Origin: Archegozetes longisetosus
Taxonomy: Eukaryota > Arthropoda > Arachnida > Sarcoptiformes > Trhypochthoniidae
Assembly (NCBI GenBank): GCA_018873245.2
Contig: JAEMBT020000009.1
Span: forward strand, 11,071,112-11,135,111
Direction of reading: 5' to 3'
DNA length: 64,000 nt
Shown here piece after piece: positions 22,441 to 33,947 of this stretch. The notes beneath the pieces were generated by a model that saw only the letters and a list, made by a program, of their open reading frames with translations, ran no database searches and had not been told where the DNA came from. Within the stretch, counting starts at the first letter, position 1; each line of letters starts with the position of its first letter. The position numbers and the translations under genes were made by a program.

Positions 22441-23252
22441 GTAATAATATAACGTAAACATGTCTACATCTCTAACAGACCTTTTGATATGAAACTCTTA
22501 TTTTCAATGGTATCGTCTAGTGTATTTTGGTAGCATATTTTGCTGATTTATTGCATTAAAGTTCATGACAACTGAAATTATAAACGATCCTAAAGTAAAT
22601 ATATTGACTGGAGACTCATTTTACTTAAGTAATGGTAACATTATTATCCATTCACTGCCTTGTATACAATGATCATTTGCTATTTTATGTGAATGATTTT
22701 CCTATTTGACGAGTAATTACGCCGTCTTACCTTTAACATCTACGAACCTAATGATATTCGTATGTTCCACTGGACTTTAAGCTCCTAAACTGAATGCGAT
22801 TTTAAAATTATGATTATAGATACGATTAGATCATTGAATTGTATAGAACCTTATTCGTAATCTGCAGAATATGAAAAATATATTAAACACATTGCAAATG
22901 TAGCTAAATCTGTATATTGTGTTCCTACTTAAAAGTTTACTTATACTTTTAACTAGATTTTAGCATAACTGGAAAACTAACGAATAAAAGCTTAAAATAA
23001 TCAATAATGCGTGTTAAGTATTGAATGAACATGATCTGTGTAGTTTAACTAATAAGTGCTATGATACGAATAAACCCATTTACACATTTCGCATAGTATT
23101 TATTATTTACAAATCTATTAGTATAAAAGGCTGATAACGCGTGAAATATGGAAATTCTATTGCCGATGAGATTAATCCTTAGAACTAAATTAAAATCTAA
23201 AACTAAATTGATGTCTATTAACATTAGAACCAAGTTTAAGATTTCATTGTAC

Positions 23253-23806
23253 AGTCGGTCGAAAAAAGTTATGCGTAGATCCCGGATTAATCTCTGATGC
23301 GTTTGGATAAGATAAGAGGGACGAGACAGAAATTGAAACTATAAGTTTATAGCGTCAAATTATGGCATTACTCAGTAATTAAAAAGCATATGAGTAATAA
23401 TGTTATTCGTAGCTGAAGTCAATTTATTTGATATTCATAAGAAAAACAATAAGTCATAGAATGAAAGCTACTGATAAAATATATCAAACTATTTCAATCA
23501 AAATAGTTCAACAGTCAATTGTGATTCAGTTTAAATAATTTTAATGATAAGTTGGACTGTCCTCTCGAGCTATCACTTCTTGTAACCGATATGACATTGA
23601 CTCAACTAACTTAATACAAAGATGAGTCAAATTCTATTTTATCAAAGTTCTAAACTAATCTTTTAAGTATTCGTTTATCGATTAATGTCACTAAACGTAA
23701 TTAGATACTAAATATCAGATCTCAATGAGTTACTGAGCCCTTAGGTTTATCAACTCTTCTGCATCTTTTTAGTGATGACAAATACATAACTTTTATCTGT
23801 CGACGG
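23253..23806. mobile_element. Tc1/mariner-like short element with CAGTCGGTCGAAAAAAGT end
   Basis: The left end cagtcggtcgaaaaaagtta and the right end, reverse-complemented (ccgtcgacagataaaagtta), form an imperfect inverted pair, and TA lies outside each end. The interior up to about 23760 matches the reverse complement of 46040-46389 joined to 48007-48132, so another copy of this element sits in the 46-48 kb region, where a DDE transposon has split it. No transposase frame remains. Confidence 0.65.
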
Positions 23807-23808
23807 TA

Positions 23809-23990
23809 CTGTGACTTGTAATAAAAACTGGAGTAGTAAGAGTGTTGGCTTTACTGCAAACACCTAAACTTAGAAATTTCAAGAGAAAAAGTTTAGAATG
23901 AGGAGAAACTGAGGAGTAATTTATTCTAAGTTTTGGTGTTTGCAGTAAAGCCAACACTTTTACTACTCCAGTTTTTATTACAAGTCACAG
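23809..23990. mobile_element. TA-flanked MITE with about 65-base arms
   Basis: The arms begin ctgtgacttgtaataaaaac and are almost exact inverted copies for about 65 bases around a short centre. TA lies at 23807-23808 and 23991-23992, as for Tc1/mariner-type MITEs. It inserted at the very end of the older element to its left. Confidence 0.85.
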
Positions 23991-24056
23991 TACTTATTAC
24001 ATATTTAGAATAAAACTCAGTATATTGGTGAGCTTATAATAATTGTTAACACTGTA

Positions 24057-24375
24057 CAATCAAAGGAAACAAAAACGATGCAGTTTTTTACTTTTCTACA
24101 GTTAAAAGTCATGCACTCATTATAAAACATTAAAACATGAATAACTAGGGGAAAAAAGTTGAAAAAATTTTGAATATTCAAAGTTTACGTATAATTGAAA
24201 TAAATAATGACTAAGAACATCATAGTATTGACTGAACACAAAGTATTAGTTTACTACTCAGTATTTTTGATGGGGAAAAGTTATATATGACTCCAGTGTA
24301 TCGACTGTTTTGCTTTAAGATTTGAAACCTAAAATGTACTTTTTTTCACTGTTTCGTTTTTGTTTCCTTTGATTG
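24057..24375. mobile_element. TA-flanked MITE, CAATCAAAGGAAACAAAAAC ends
   Basis: The ends are inverted copies of about 24 bases (caatcaaaggaaacaaaaac) with TA directly outside at 24055-24056 and 24376-24377. The interior is AT-rich and non-coding. The matching place in block C (around 33330) lacks it, so it arrived after the duplication. Confidence 0.85.
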
Positions 24376-25219
24376 TACATGAATTGTGTATAAACATGAA
24401 TATATAACTGAACAAACATGAGTTTCTAAACAAATCCATTCAAAGTTTGATAAAATTTACAGCATGTCTTACATGTTAGAGTATTAATGTCAATGTCATA
24501 CTTAAACATTAACGCTGCTCATAACAAATTCATTGAAACTTTTTAGACTTATCGGTCAAACGTCTCCTATCCTTCAAAATATTGTGCAAATATCTTTGTC
24601 CTTATTTGTGGATTGAATTTTCTTACTTTCTATGCTTAGCATTCTCATTTTCTAAAAAAATGTAGCTTAAGATATCAGTTTTTTGCATCAAAATAATCCT
24701 GCTGGTAAAAATTGAATGACAATTACGATTTATTAAATTTTCTAGTTTTTGTACTTCTCATATAAATAAGAATAATAACGTATACAATATTTGAGCAGTG
24801 AGTAAAACTTTGAATTGTTATACAAAACTTAAAATGAGTAATATTAGCACACTATTAACAATATTAATATATACATTATTTAAGCATTCAATAATATTTA
24901 AATACTTATATAATAAAATTTTGAAATGAGTAATATAAATTAACTAATTTTCTTAATAAATAAACAAGCATATTAGATATAACAACATAAAAATTAGAGC
25001 TGACTACAGAGTTTGCTCAGGAGAGCCAGGTACAAACGCGAATTAATGGGTTGAAGACTGTTGAAGGATTGCAAAATTTTGTGTAAGGTATAACATTTGT
25101 ACAATGGCAGAAATTATGTGTAGTTTCCTAATGGTATTTCGGTATTACCAAATCTTCTACATAGTTTAGCTTTATGTTTGATTTCATTTTAGCCAACTAT
25201 ATATCGTCATCTGATTTTC

Positions 25220-26143
25220 CTAACAGAACCTGTTCCATTGGGGCCAGGTACAAACGTTATGTATTGGATCGTAGACTGTTGGAGGATTGCAAAATTTTGG
25301 ATAAGGTTCACCATTAACACAATGGCAGAAAAATCTTGTGCAGAATCCAAGAGCTATCATGGTATTATCATATTTTCCACATAGACTTCTATCGCATTCT
25401 AATCCATTTTTGTTAACTATAATTGCTTGTCCGAGTATCGGATCATGTTTTATCAATATTGTTTTAAGTGCTAGTGCTTTTTTAATGTTGTAATTTAATG
25501 ACTCGAAATCAAATCCGTTGTTAATACTACGCTTTCCGACTGCTTTCACTTTATCCTTAATATATTCAAGTTGTTCTCTCCCTCCATTCACTTCATTAGT
25601 AATATATTCATGTTGTTCTTTCCCTCCATTCACTTTATTTATGACATATTCAAGTTGTTCCCTCCATGCCTCCACTTCATTCAAAATATATTCAAGTTGT
25701 TCTCCTCCTTCATTTACTTTATTTATGACATTATCAAGTTGTTCTCTCCATGCCTCCACTTCATTTATAATATATTCAAGTTGTTCGCATCCTCCATTCA
25801 CTCCATTTATGATATTTTCAGGTTGTTCTCTCCATGCCCTCACTTTATTTATAGCATTTTCAAGATATCCATGCGCTTCACTAACCTTTATTTCTTTAAT
25901 TAAAGCAATAGCGATAACATAACGACGTACATAAACTATTTGTCTCTTTTCTCGATGTAAAAAAATGTATGATTTGTTGGTATTGTTGCTAGAAACAAGA
26001 TTTTGAGCCAACTTCGATTCCAAGATCTCGTCGTCCTCAATAGACTTGATAGTTCGAGATAAATCTGCTGAACTCGCGAAAAATTGTAGATACAAAATAA
26101 AAAATAAAGATGATGTTACGAATACACTTCTTGATTGATTCAT
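25220..26143 (-). CDS. Secreted CBM14 protein with expanded 14-residue repeat, copy 2
   Basis: The frame encodes 307 residues from the ATG at 26143, the start conserved in all three paralogs (the ATG at 26164 is not conserved). After the signal peptide comes HREKRQIVYVRR, then a region of seven 14-residue units alternating between EVEAWREQLEYVIN and KVNGGKEQHEYITN types, then KAVGKRSINN, then one CBM14 domain ending CTWPQWNRFC. A stop directly follows that last cysteine, so the second CBM14 domain present in copy 3 is untranslated; its remains continue to about 25020 with changes. The repeat (about 25560-25850) is absent from the paralogs and would form a heptad-like coiled coil. A role in cuticle, gut lining or a secreted saliva-type product is an inference; chitin binding is the family function. 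No intron is visible. Confidence 0.78.
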   Translation of the reverse strand: MNQSRSVFVTSSLFFILYLQFFASSADLSRTIKSIEDDEILESKLAQNLVSSNNTNKSYIFLHREKRQIVYVRRYVIAIALIKEIKVSEAHGYLENAINKVRAWREQPENIINGVNGGCEQLEYIINEVEAWREQLDNVINKVNEGGEQLEYILNEVEAWREQLEYVINKVNGGKEQHEYITNEVNGGREQLEYIKDKVKAVGKRSINNGFDFESLNYNIKKALALKTILIKHDPILGQAIIVNKNGLECDRSLCGKYDNTMIALGFCTRFFCHCVNGEPYPKFCNPPTVYDPIHNVCTWPQWNRFC

Positions 26144-26377
26144 ATTTTGTAAAACAACTGGCATGTATCACCTAATAAGATTAGAAAATGTTTGAAAATT
26201 GAGTCTAAGAAATCATTTAAATCAGTTGAATCAGGTTCTTAAAAATCTTTAACGTATAATATGTTTGCAAAACTTTATATTATTCATAGATATATTAAAT
26301 TTTCACAGTTTATACAAGTATTTTAAACTAGAATTGATTTTTAATAATACAATTAAAGTAACTAAACATGTTATAAC

Positions 26378-26932
26378 CAGTAATGCACATGCTCGAAGCT
26401 TGCGCTCGGTCGGAAATTGACGCTTGGTACTCACTTTTTCGAGGCACTCGAGCGCCGAGCGTTTACAGGGCGACAAGTCAGCAAAGTTTATGAATTGAAA
26501 GACTTATTCATTACAAAATTAATATACTTTATTTGAGCTGTAATTTTATTTGTTTATGAGTAGCAACAACAAGTGTTTCCAGAGAACAAATATTTTCTAA
26601 AGCGGATGATATAATCAACAAAAAGCGAAATAGACAGTCTAAAGATTCTATACAATCGATAATATATAGTGATTCTTTGTCTAAATTCTTTAAAACAGAT
26701 TAATTCATTAATTTTTATGTAAGCACTTATATATATTAAAATCTAACTTTTCTATATTAAAAATTATCTATAATGTATTTTTAATATGATAAAATAGTAC
26801 TAAGACTTAACACTCAACGCTCGGCGCTCAGTGATCAGACGCTCGAGCGTTCACTCACGCTCGGCAAAATTAGAACGCTTGAAGCCCGCGCTTGCTACTG
26901 AGCGCAAAACGCCTGAGCGCTGAGCGTGACTG
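26378..26932 (+). mobile_element. hAT derivative embedded in CBM14 block, copy 2
   Basis: It starts CAGTAATGCACATGCTCG and ends with the inverted GAGCGTGACTG. The 8-mers are gttataac (26370-26377) and ttcataac (26933-26940). At about 26580-26700 the plus strand reads EQIFSKADDIINKKRNR then QSKDSIQSIIY and a stop, the remnant of the hAT C-terminus. Confidence 0.85.
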
Positions 26933-28039
26933 TTCATAACCTTAAAAATTAGTCAAAGTTCAATAAGTTTTTACATACTTATGATTGAATCAATTAATAA
27001 TAAACTCTGTCAATTCACAAATAATATAGATGCAATACTTGCTTATATTTCAAATTACTTGTAAGTTTCGACTCTGCTTTGCGAACTAGTGTCAAATTTG
27101 AAAATTACCCTCTTTTATTACGGAGAACTTTGCGCTTAATTTATAAGATTAATGTTAGCAGCTAATCAGACCAAAGGTTGATACGTCATAGAAGATTCAC
27201 TTAAAAATCTTCATATAGTTTTGAAAGTCATGTGCCAAAAGTTTGGATTTCTCGACAACAACTTTGATCCTAAAATGTTTTTTACATTTTTTGTTATAAA
27301 TAGCAATTAAAATGTCTTAATCTCAAATGATCTTTGTTTTGCATGCAAACTGTGCGTGATTTCCAGTAAAATGTTTTTACATTTCAATACAAGGTCTACA
27401 TATATTATTTGTATGATCGTGTTGTTTGCATGAATATAAACTCCAGATGTATTATAACTCTTGTCTCTTAGTTTGACTATTAAGAAATTATATAATCTTT
27501 TTTGACATCTTGAACTAAGATAAGTACAGGGAAACAAGTTACGATTTGATTGAAAATCAACAACATTATTATCTGCGAATATTATTCTTCATTGATAATT
27601 AAAAATTTGTTGATTTTAAATATGATCGAGAATAAATTAACCCAATGCGTTCACGTAGTTTAAGATATTTATAAAAAAAATGTTATAATTGAACTATTTT
27701 TATTTAGTTTACTAATTACAAATTCATTCTGATGACCACCGACAACGGCTAAATATACAGAGCCTTTCTTATAGTCCGCCGCATATGAAAACACAATAAA
27801 AACTTTGAAATGGCAAATTATAAATTGTAATAATCATCATGTTGATCATAGCACATGTGCTTATTTTCGTGGTCGCATTAGATCTGCATGCTACAGTAAA
27901 TAGACGAAAAATCCCTGGTCAAGAATAATTCGTATATAGCTATCGCAAGTAAAATTGCATACCTGTAATTGCAGATTTTGAGACTAATCTCAGGTAAAAT
28001 ATCTTTAAGTGGATACTACTGCTATCACTATCACTACCG

Positions 28040-28830
28040 CTATCAGCATCTAGCTTAAGAAGCGGTTCTTAAAGCTCAACCAAATCACCCTGAAACCCCG
28101 CAACAATACAAGCGGATGAATCCAGGGTAATGGGTCTAAAGGGGTTCCCGACCCCCTCACCCCAAGTATGATACGTGATTGGATTCAGTTGGTCGAGCTG
28201 AACACTTTAATCCCACACCTGACCACTTCTGGTCACCCAGGTCTAACACTCTCGAAAATAGATAAACTAGGCTTTACCAAGTTGTAACACAAACCAAACC
28301 TAACTTGAACTAAGGTGTAATAGGTTAGGTCGCGAAGTGGTCTAACATATTCTTCTTTAATCTATATCAGGCTTGTTTAGTTTACAACTTGAAAAATCCA
28401 GGTTTATCCATTACGAGGTACTAAACCAAAGATATATATCTCGAGAACTACTTGTGATAGTTGATCCAGTGAGGTATCAAAATGCTCAGTTCGATATCTT
28501 GAGTTCAATAGTATATCATTTGGCGCGGTCAGCCATTCCCGTCGGAAGTTAGTCAGAGGTGGTCAAGTGTGGTATCAAAATGTTCAGTTCAACGAACTGA
28601 AACTAATGATGTATCACGCTAGGGAGTAAGAAGTTGGGAACCCCCTTAGACCCATTATCCCGAATTGACTCATACAAGCAAAACCAATATATCATGATTT
28701 CATTAAAATCATCTCCGCACATGGATCAATTGATGATGATAAAGAAACCATGCTATATCGCCTGTTTTTGTATTGTTCCAGAGTTTCAGGTTAATTTGGT
28801 TAAGCTATAAGTAGAGGTTCTGCTAAATAT
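28040..28830. repeat. Foldback element, block B copy
   Basis: The outer arms are inverted: cttaaagctcaaccaaatca at the left matches cttatagcttaaccaaatta read from the right. Further in, gggtaatgggtctaaagggg is mirrored by gggataatgggtctaagggg, and the centre is the hairpin gttaggtcgcgaagtggtct. The element is a nearly continuous imperfect palindrome of about 790 bases without code. Its homolog is at 36670-37520. Confidence 0.8.
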
Positions 28831-29082
28831 TTAAGTACATACATCTTTAATATATAAGATACATAAAGGGTAAATGTGTAATTTAATTATTTAAATCTAT
28901 TTAAGTAATTACTATCAATAAAACTAATGTCTAAAAGATTTACTGTAAATGAAGAATTGTGTGGATTATTACAATCAAACTCTAAGGGATATAAAACTTG
29001 TTTTGGGATTATTTCATTAAACAGAGCATTTTATTCTTGCTTATTTTGCGCTTTACTCCCATCATATTAGTTTACTTAACTA

Positions 29083-29775
29083 CTGTATTGCAAATAACAA
29101 ATCAATCATACCCCTATAATAGCACTTATTTACCTATATAATCAGTACTCCTTTAAGTACTAATAAAAGGAGTAAACATTAATATGTATACAAAAAATAT
29201 GCATTTGGTTTGATTATATATAGAGATTTGCGGAATCGGTTCAGCGGTGTCTTGCGCCGAATATCCCGAATATAACCGCCGAACTTAAAACATAAGTTTC
29301 GGCTTAAACCTCTTTAAAGCTGAATAAAACCGAAAAATCACTTTTTTATGTATGGTTTGTGGAAGTATTGATGCTGAACGTTCTTTCAGTAAACTAACAC
29401 ATCTCGAAGACGAAAGACGAGCGAACACGAATGAGGAAACTCTTAAAATGCAGATGATATTGTATTTTAATGGTGATATCGAAGATAAATTCTCTGATTA
29501 TTAAAACTTTTTAAGTTTTATCTTTTATTTTCTCTTTTGTATTAACGCCGAATTTTTGTAAAATCTCTCGGTTTTAACTTAAGTCCGAATAAAGCCGCCT
29601 ATTTTTGCCTTTTACTTACGCAGGTTCCACAAATCTCTAATTATATATCAGTTAAATGCATATTTTGTGTTCATATTAATCTTTATTCTTTTTACTAGTA
29701 CTTAAAGGAGTACTGATTATATATGTAAATAAGTGCTATTGTAGGGGTATGATCGATTTAATATTTGCAATACAG
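29083..29775. mobile_element. TA-flanked foldback MITE carrying a nested hAT
   Basis: The arms 29083-29220 and 29648-29775 are inverted copies starting ctgtattgcaaata. TA lies outside each end (29081-29082, 29776-29777). The paralogous sequence at 41841-41865 (gtttacttaagtacatttaa) has a single TA and no element, a direct empty site. Removing the nested 419-base hAT leaves an element that is almost wholly two arms. Confidence 0.93.
29221..29639 (+). mobile_element. Short hAT nested at the centre of the MITE
   Basis: It has an exact 8-bp duplication, attatata (29213-29220 and 29640-29647), and inverted ends TAGAGATTTGCGGAATC and TAGAGATTTGTGGAACC. Plus strand 29350-29505 encodes CGSIDAERSFSKLTHLEDER, continuing to FNGDIEDKFSDY and a stop, the hAT dimerisation domain most like that of the 9703-12276 element. 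The catalytic region is absent. Confidence 0.93.
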
Positions 29776-30394
29776 TACATTTAATTAAAGATAAACTACT
29801 AATCAGAAAGCTTGAAATAGCCAATAAGGCATACAAGAAAGGCTCTGTACAGTATAATAAAAATATATCCACTATTTTTTCAAAAAGTAAAGCCAAAGTT
29901 AAAGATATATACTTTCACGCATAACACATAAAATTTTTATAAACAGCGTTTGTAAGATATTACTAGGAATTAGTCGCTTTTATCAGTTCTTCAAAGTAAA
30001 CTTTAACTAATCAGATTTAGTAATGAATTTAGGGTCAATCACATTTCACAATCACAGTTCACTATATTTTGAAAACATTTTATGTTTAATAAAAGCATGT
30101 TTTTTGAACTATTGTGAACTTTTAGTGATCGACCAAACAAATATGTATCTGTTCAACTTATTAATAATCGAGTTCTAACTCTTATATTAAACTTTAATAT
30201 TGGGTCAAATTTTAAAGCCTGTTAAGTGAAGAATCATGCTTTACTGGAGAGTATATATTTTTAAAATCTTGGCTTTACTTTTTGAAAGCATAGTACATTA
30301 AAATAATATGCTTGTTACATTACATATGTTAATATACAGGTAGATATGAAAAAATTAGTCATCAACTTTCTAGTAGGAGTGAGCATAACTTTTG

Positions 30395-30490
30395 CTCTAA
30401 TAGTATACTTTATTTAAAATGTTGCAATTCTGCAACAGTCTCCGACTCAAAAATTTACGTTTATACCTGGCCTTCCTGGAACAAACTTTA
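30395..30490 (+). pseudogene. Relic of the last CBM14 domain
   Basis: A short stretch (ttgcaattctgcaacagtct, then ttacgtttatacctggcc) resembles the 3' end of the CBM14 genes on the plus strand. It also matches the reverse complement of 44690-44790. It is far too short and altered to function. Confidence 0.55.
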
Positions 30491-30731
30491 GTGAAATATT
30501 ACTAAATGTGGTTATAATTTCATTTTAAAACATCTAATAGAAAGTCAACAAAAGTTGATAAGTCAAGAGCTACGGAGAAATAAATATTGATAAGAATTGC
30601 ACACAAACATATTGCATACACTTTCAATAGATAATACCGCTCAGGGTCTTCACTGACGTAAGAGTATATGACTTTTTTGAACAAATAAGTTAACGAATAG
30701 GCCTTTTACTATGTATTAAAATACTTTCTAT

Positions 30732-31951
30732 TAATGCTGCGCAAAGTCTAGATTTGGTCTAAATCTCTAGACTTTAGACTTCAAACTTTGTTTAGATTTT
30801 AGACCTCTCGTCTAAAAAATTCATTAGACTTTAGATTTACACTTAATCTAAAGCTATAGACTTAGATCAGACTTTTAGACCCAAAAAATTTAAAGTAAAA
30901 TAATTGGTGAGTTTTGATGATATCGAAGGGAATCGATTCCTGTTATTTCACTGAAATCTTTAGAACAAAACTCACATTCTATTATTTTTTCACTCAACTT
31001 TTCAAAATGATCCTATTTCGGTGACTTTCTTTGAGGTCTTTCAACATTCATATCATTTTCTAAACCTACAGTTTCATTCTCTGAGTCTATTTTAAGATTA
31101 AATCTTATTGATAACTACAAGTTTAAAATGGTCTCTATGACCCATTTATTGAACTATTGCAACAAAAAGTTGCAAACCTAAAGTTAAACAAATAAAAGAT
31201 GCCGTCTTTTAATTTTATATGACAATTAAATATATTAAATTTCACAGAAAGTTGTTACTTTAAAATCTTTTTTGTTGAGGTCTAAAAGTCCAAAATAGTT
31301 TAAGACTTCAGACTTAGACTTTTAGAAAACTTTTAGAATTTAGACTTAGACTTTAGACATAGTCTAAGATTTTATCTAGACTTTGAAAATAGTCTAATGT
31401 CTATGGTTCGAGGTTTTTAGTATAATTATAATTGTGGTATTATACCTGGGATTATACCATATTATACCGGTATGAAAGGTATAATCAATTTAATACATAA
31501 GTTTTTAAAATTCATTCAATTATTTATTAAAGGAGTCTAAGAATAATGCAATATTTTGTTTATATGGTAAAAATTAACTCTTTTTATCTTCAACCATCAT
31601 TAAACGGGTCCGATACGATAAACTCTTGTCCACAATCATCTAATAGTTCGTTCACGCGATTTAATTGATAGATATAATCCAATTTGGTATCAAGTTCGAT
31701 CTCCACTACAAATTTTAATTCGAGATCTTCTAAAGGGTTAATAAAGAGTAAATTACTTTGTACAGCAAACTTTTCAACTTTGAAATTCGAAAGACGGTTT
31801 CTTTCATTAGTTTAAATTTCAGATTGAATTTACAATTTTTAAGTGTTTCGCTAAAATTTAGAAAATACCAAAGGTATGGTATTTTACTTCAAAAATACCA
31901 CTTCGAACCCTACTAAAGTCTAAGTCTAAAGTCTAAAAACGCGCAGCATTA
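30732..31951. mobile_element. Non-autonomous hAT with AGTCTAAA-repeat interior
   Basis: It has an exact 8-bp duplication, ctttctat (30724-30731 and 31952-31959), and ends TAATGCTGCGC / GCGCAGCATTA. Sub-terminal regions are packed with degenerate tagactttagact repeats. No transposase is recognised. Its right part holds a second hAT insertion. Confidence 0.92.
31402..31912. mobile_element. Second hAT nested in the 30732-31951 element
   Basis: The flanking 8-mers ctaatgtc (31394-31401) and ctaaagtc (31913-31920) differ at one base. The ends are TATGGTTCGAGGT and, reverse-complemented, TAGGGTTCGAAGTGG, followed by ggtattatacc/ggtattttac repeats. Part of its interior is shared with 12283-12390. 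No coding frame is present. Confidence 0.82.
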
Positions 31952-32409
31952 CTTTCTATATTGAACTAAATATGTACAGTTGTCAGAATAAATTTTGCCT
32001 GTGAATTACTGATAGTTAAAAATCGTACTTTCAATAGAAAACACTGAGTATGTAATATCAGAGAAGTAAAAGTTTTTGAAAGTCCAATTAAAGCCAAAAC
32101 TTTACAACCCTAAATAAAAATAAGTCACTTACAACTATGACTAACAAAAAAGTATTTTATCATTCGATCATCAGCTATTTGCAAACATTTTGAAATGAAA
32201 TAGATGTTAATTATTGATAAGGAATAAGTCTTGTGTGACTTAATTCACTTTTTTAAGTTTAGATTTAAACCCTAAAAAGTTATCTTTTATCTACCTACTA
32301 TACTAGTATGCTACCTAGCATACTAATCTGTTCACCACGAATTCGTTAATATATACAGTTTCAGACTCAGAAAGTCTTCAAACGCCACAGTAGATATTGG
32401 ACATTTTAA

Positions 32410-32760
32410 TATTGATTGTGAATCTCAGGGGGGGGGTAATGGTTTATAAGGAGATGATACACCTCGATGTTGGAGTTATAGAAACTAAAAGTTGAATATC
32501 TCGTGAACTAGTTGAGATAATTGATCAAGTGAGGTGTCAAAATGCACAGTTCGATATCCTGAGCTCAACGATATATCACTTGGCGGAGTCAGCCACTCTC
32601 GTCGGGAATTGGTCAGAAGTGGTCAATTGTGGTATTAAAATGTTTAGCTCAGCGAACTAAATCCAATGATATATCGCACTTTGGGTTTAGGGTGGTCGGG
32701 AACCCCCTTAGACCTATTAGCCCGGATTTACCTAGTGGGCTTATCTCTTGGATGGTTGGG
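32410..32760. repeat. Half copy of the foldback family
   Basis: It matches one arm of the elements at 28040 and 36670 (ggtcgggaacccccttagac, agttcgatatcctgagctca) but has no opposite arm. A run of nine G residues precedes it. Confidence 0.7.
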
Positions 32761-33947
32761 CGTAACAAAAATTTATGGTGTGCAATTGTAAAGGGTGTAC
32801 CGTAGTATATATGTGAGAAGTTTAGTGGGCGTGGCCATTAAGGTTTCTAAGAACTGGGCTAGTCTCCGTTTTCTCCCCACCTACCAAAAAATACCAAATA
32901 CATTGAACATGTAGCTGGATCTGAAATTTGTGTCCCTAATTTAAAAGTCTACTTCTACCTTTAATTAAATTTTAGTATTACCGGAAAACTAGTAGGTAAA
33001 AACTTAAAATAACCAGAAATGCGAGCTAATTATAAAATAAACATGATCTGTGGAGTTTAGTTAATAAGTGCTATGATACGAATAAACTTATTTAAACATT
33101 TCGCATAATACTTATCATTTACAAATCCATTAATGTAAAAGGTTGATAATGCGGCAAATATGGAAATATATTCCATAGCCGACGTTATTAATTCTTAGAA
33201 TTAATTTAAAATCTAATACTAAATTGATGTTTAACATAGAACTCAGTTTAGGATTTCATTGTACTTATATATAATTATATTTTGATATTTAGGATAAAAC
33301 TCAGTATGTTTGTCAGCTGATATGAATTCCTTTACATTGTATATAAATTTTGTATATACATGAATATAGAACCGAATAAACATTAGTGTCTAATAAATCC
33401 ATTCAATGTTTAATAAAATTTATAGTATGTCTTAAAGTATTAATATTAATGATATAGTTGGACATGAGCTCTATTCTTAAAGAATTTATAGAAACTTTCT
33501 AGACTTAACAGTCAGACGTCTCCTGTCCTTCAAAACATGAAAACAACCTTATCCTCGTTAATTATAATTTTTTATTTCTATGCTAAACATTCTTTATCAT
33601 TTTTTATCTAAAAGAATATACCTTAAGATATCACTTTTTGCATCAAAGTAATTTCAATAGTAAAAATTAAATAACAATTAGGACTAATTAATTTTCTAAT
33701 TTTTTTGTTTCTCATAAATTGAGAATATCAACGCATACAATATTTGAGCAGTGAGTAATATTTTAAACTGTTACATAATAAAACTTAGAATGCTTGATAT
33801 AAACATACTATTAACAATATTAACGTATAAATTATTTAAACATTAAGTAATGTTTAAATTCTTATATAATACAAGATCTAAATGAGTAATAAAAACAGCA
33901 ATTTGCTTGTTGAATGAACAAGTATATTAGATATACTTGTCTAAAGA

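Larger units (their letters stand above)
22870..30345. repeat. Segmental duplication, block B
   Basis: This block aligns in the same orientation with 32890-42005. Matching anchors are the leader at 22870-23245 (32905-33265), the CBM14 gene, the embedded hAT, the foldback at 28 kb (36.7 kb), positions 28855-29080 (41625-41850) and 29780-30345 in part (41855-42005). Differences are mostly later transposon insertions: four MITEs in block B and the 4.1-kb stretch 37520-41620 in block C. Confidence 0.85.

Noticed and set aside
25518-25922. Two plus-strand frames with repeated serine/cysteine-rich units
   Set aside because: They are the antisense of the 42-base repeat in CBM14 copy 2; the repeat keeps several frames open. 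The minus strand has the signal peptide and conserved domains.
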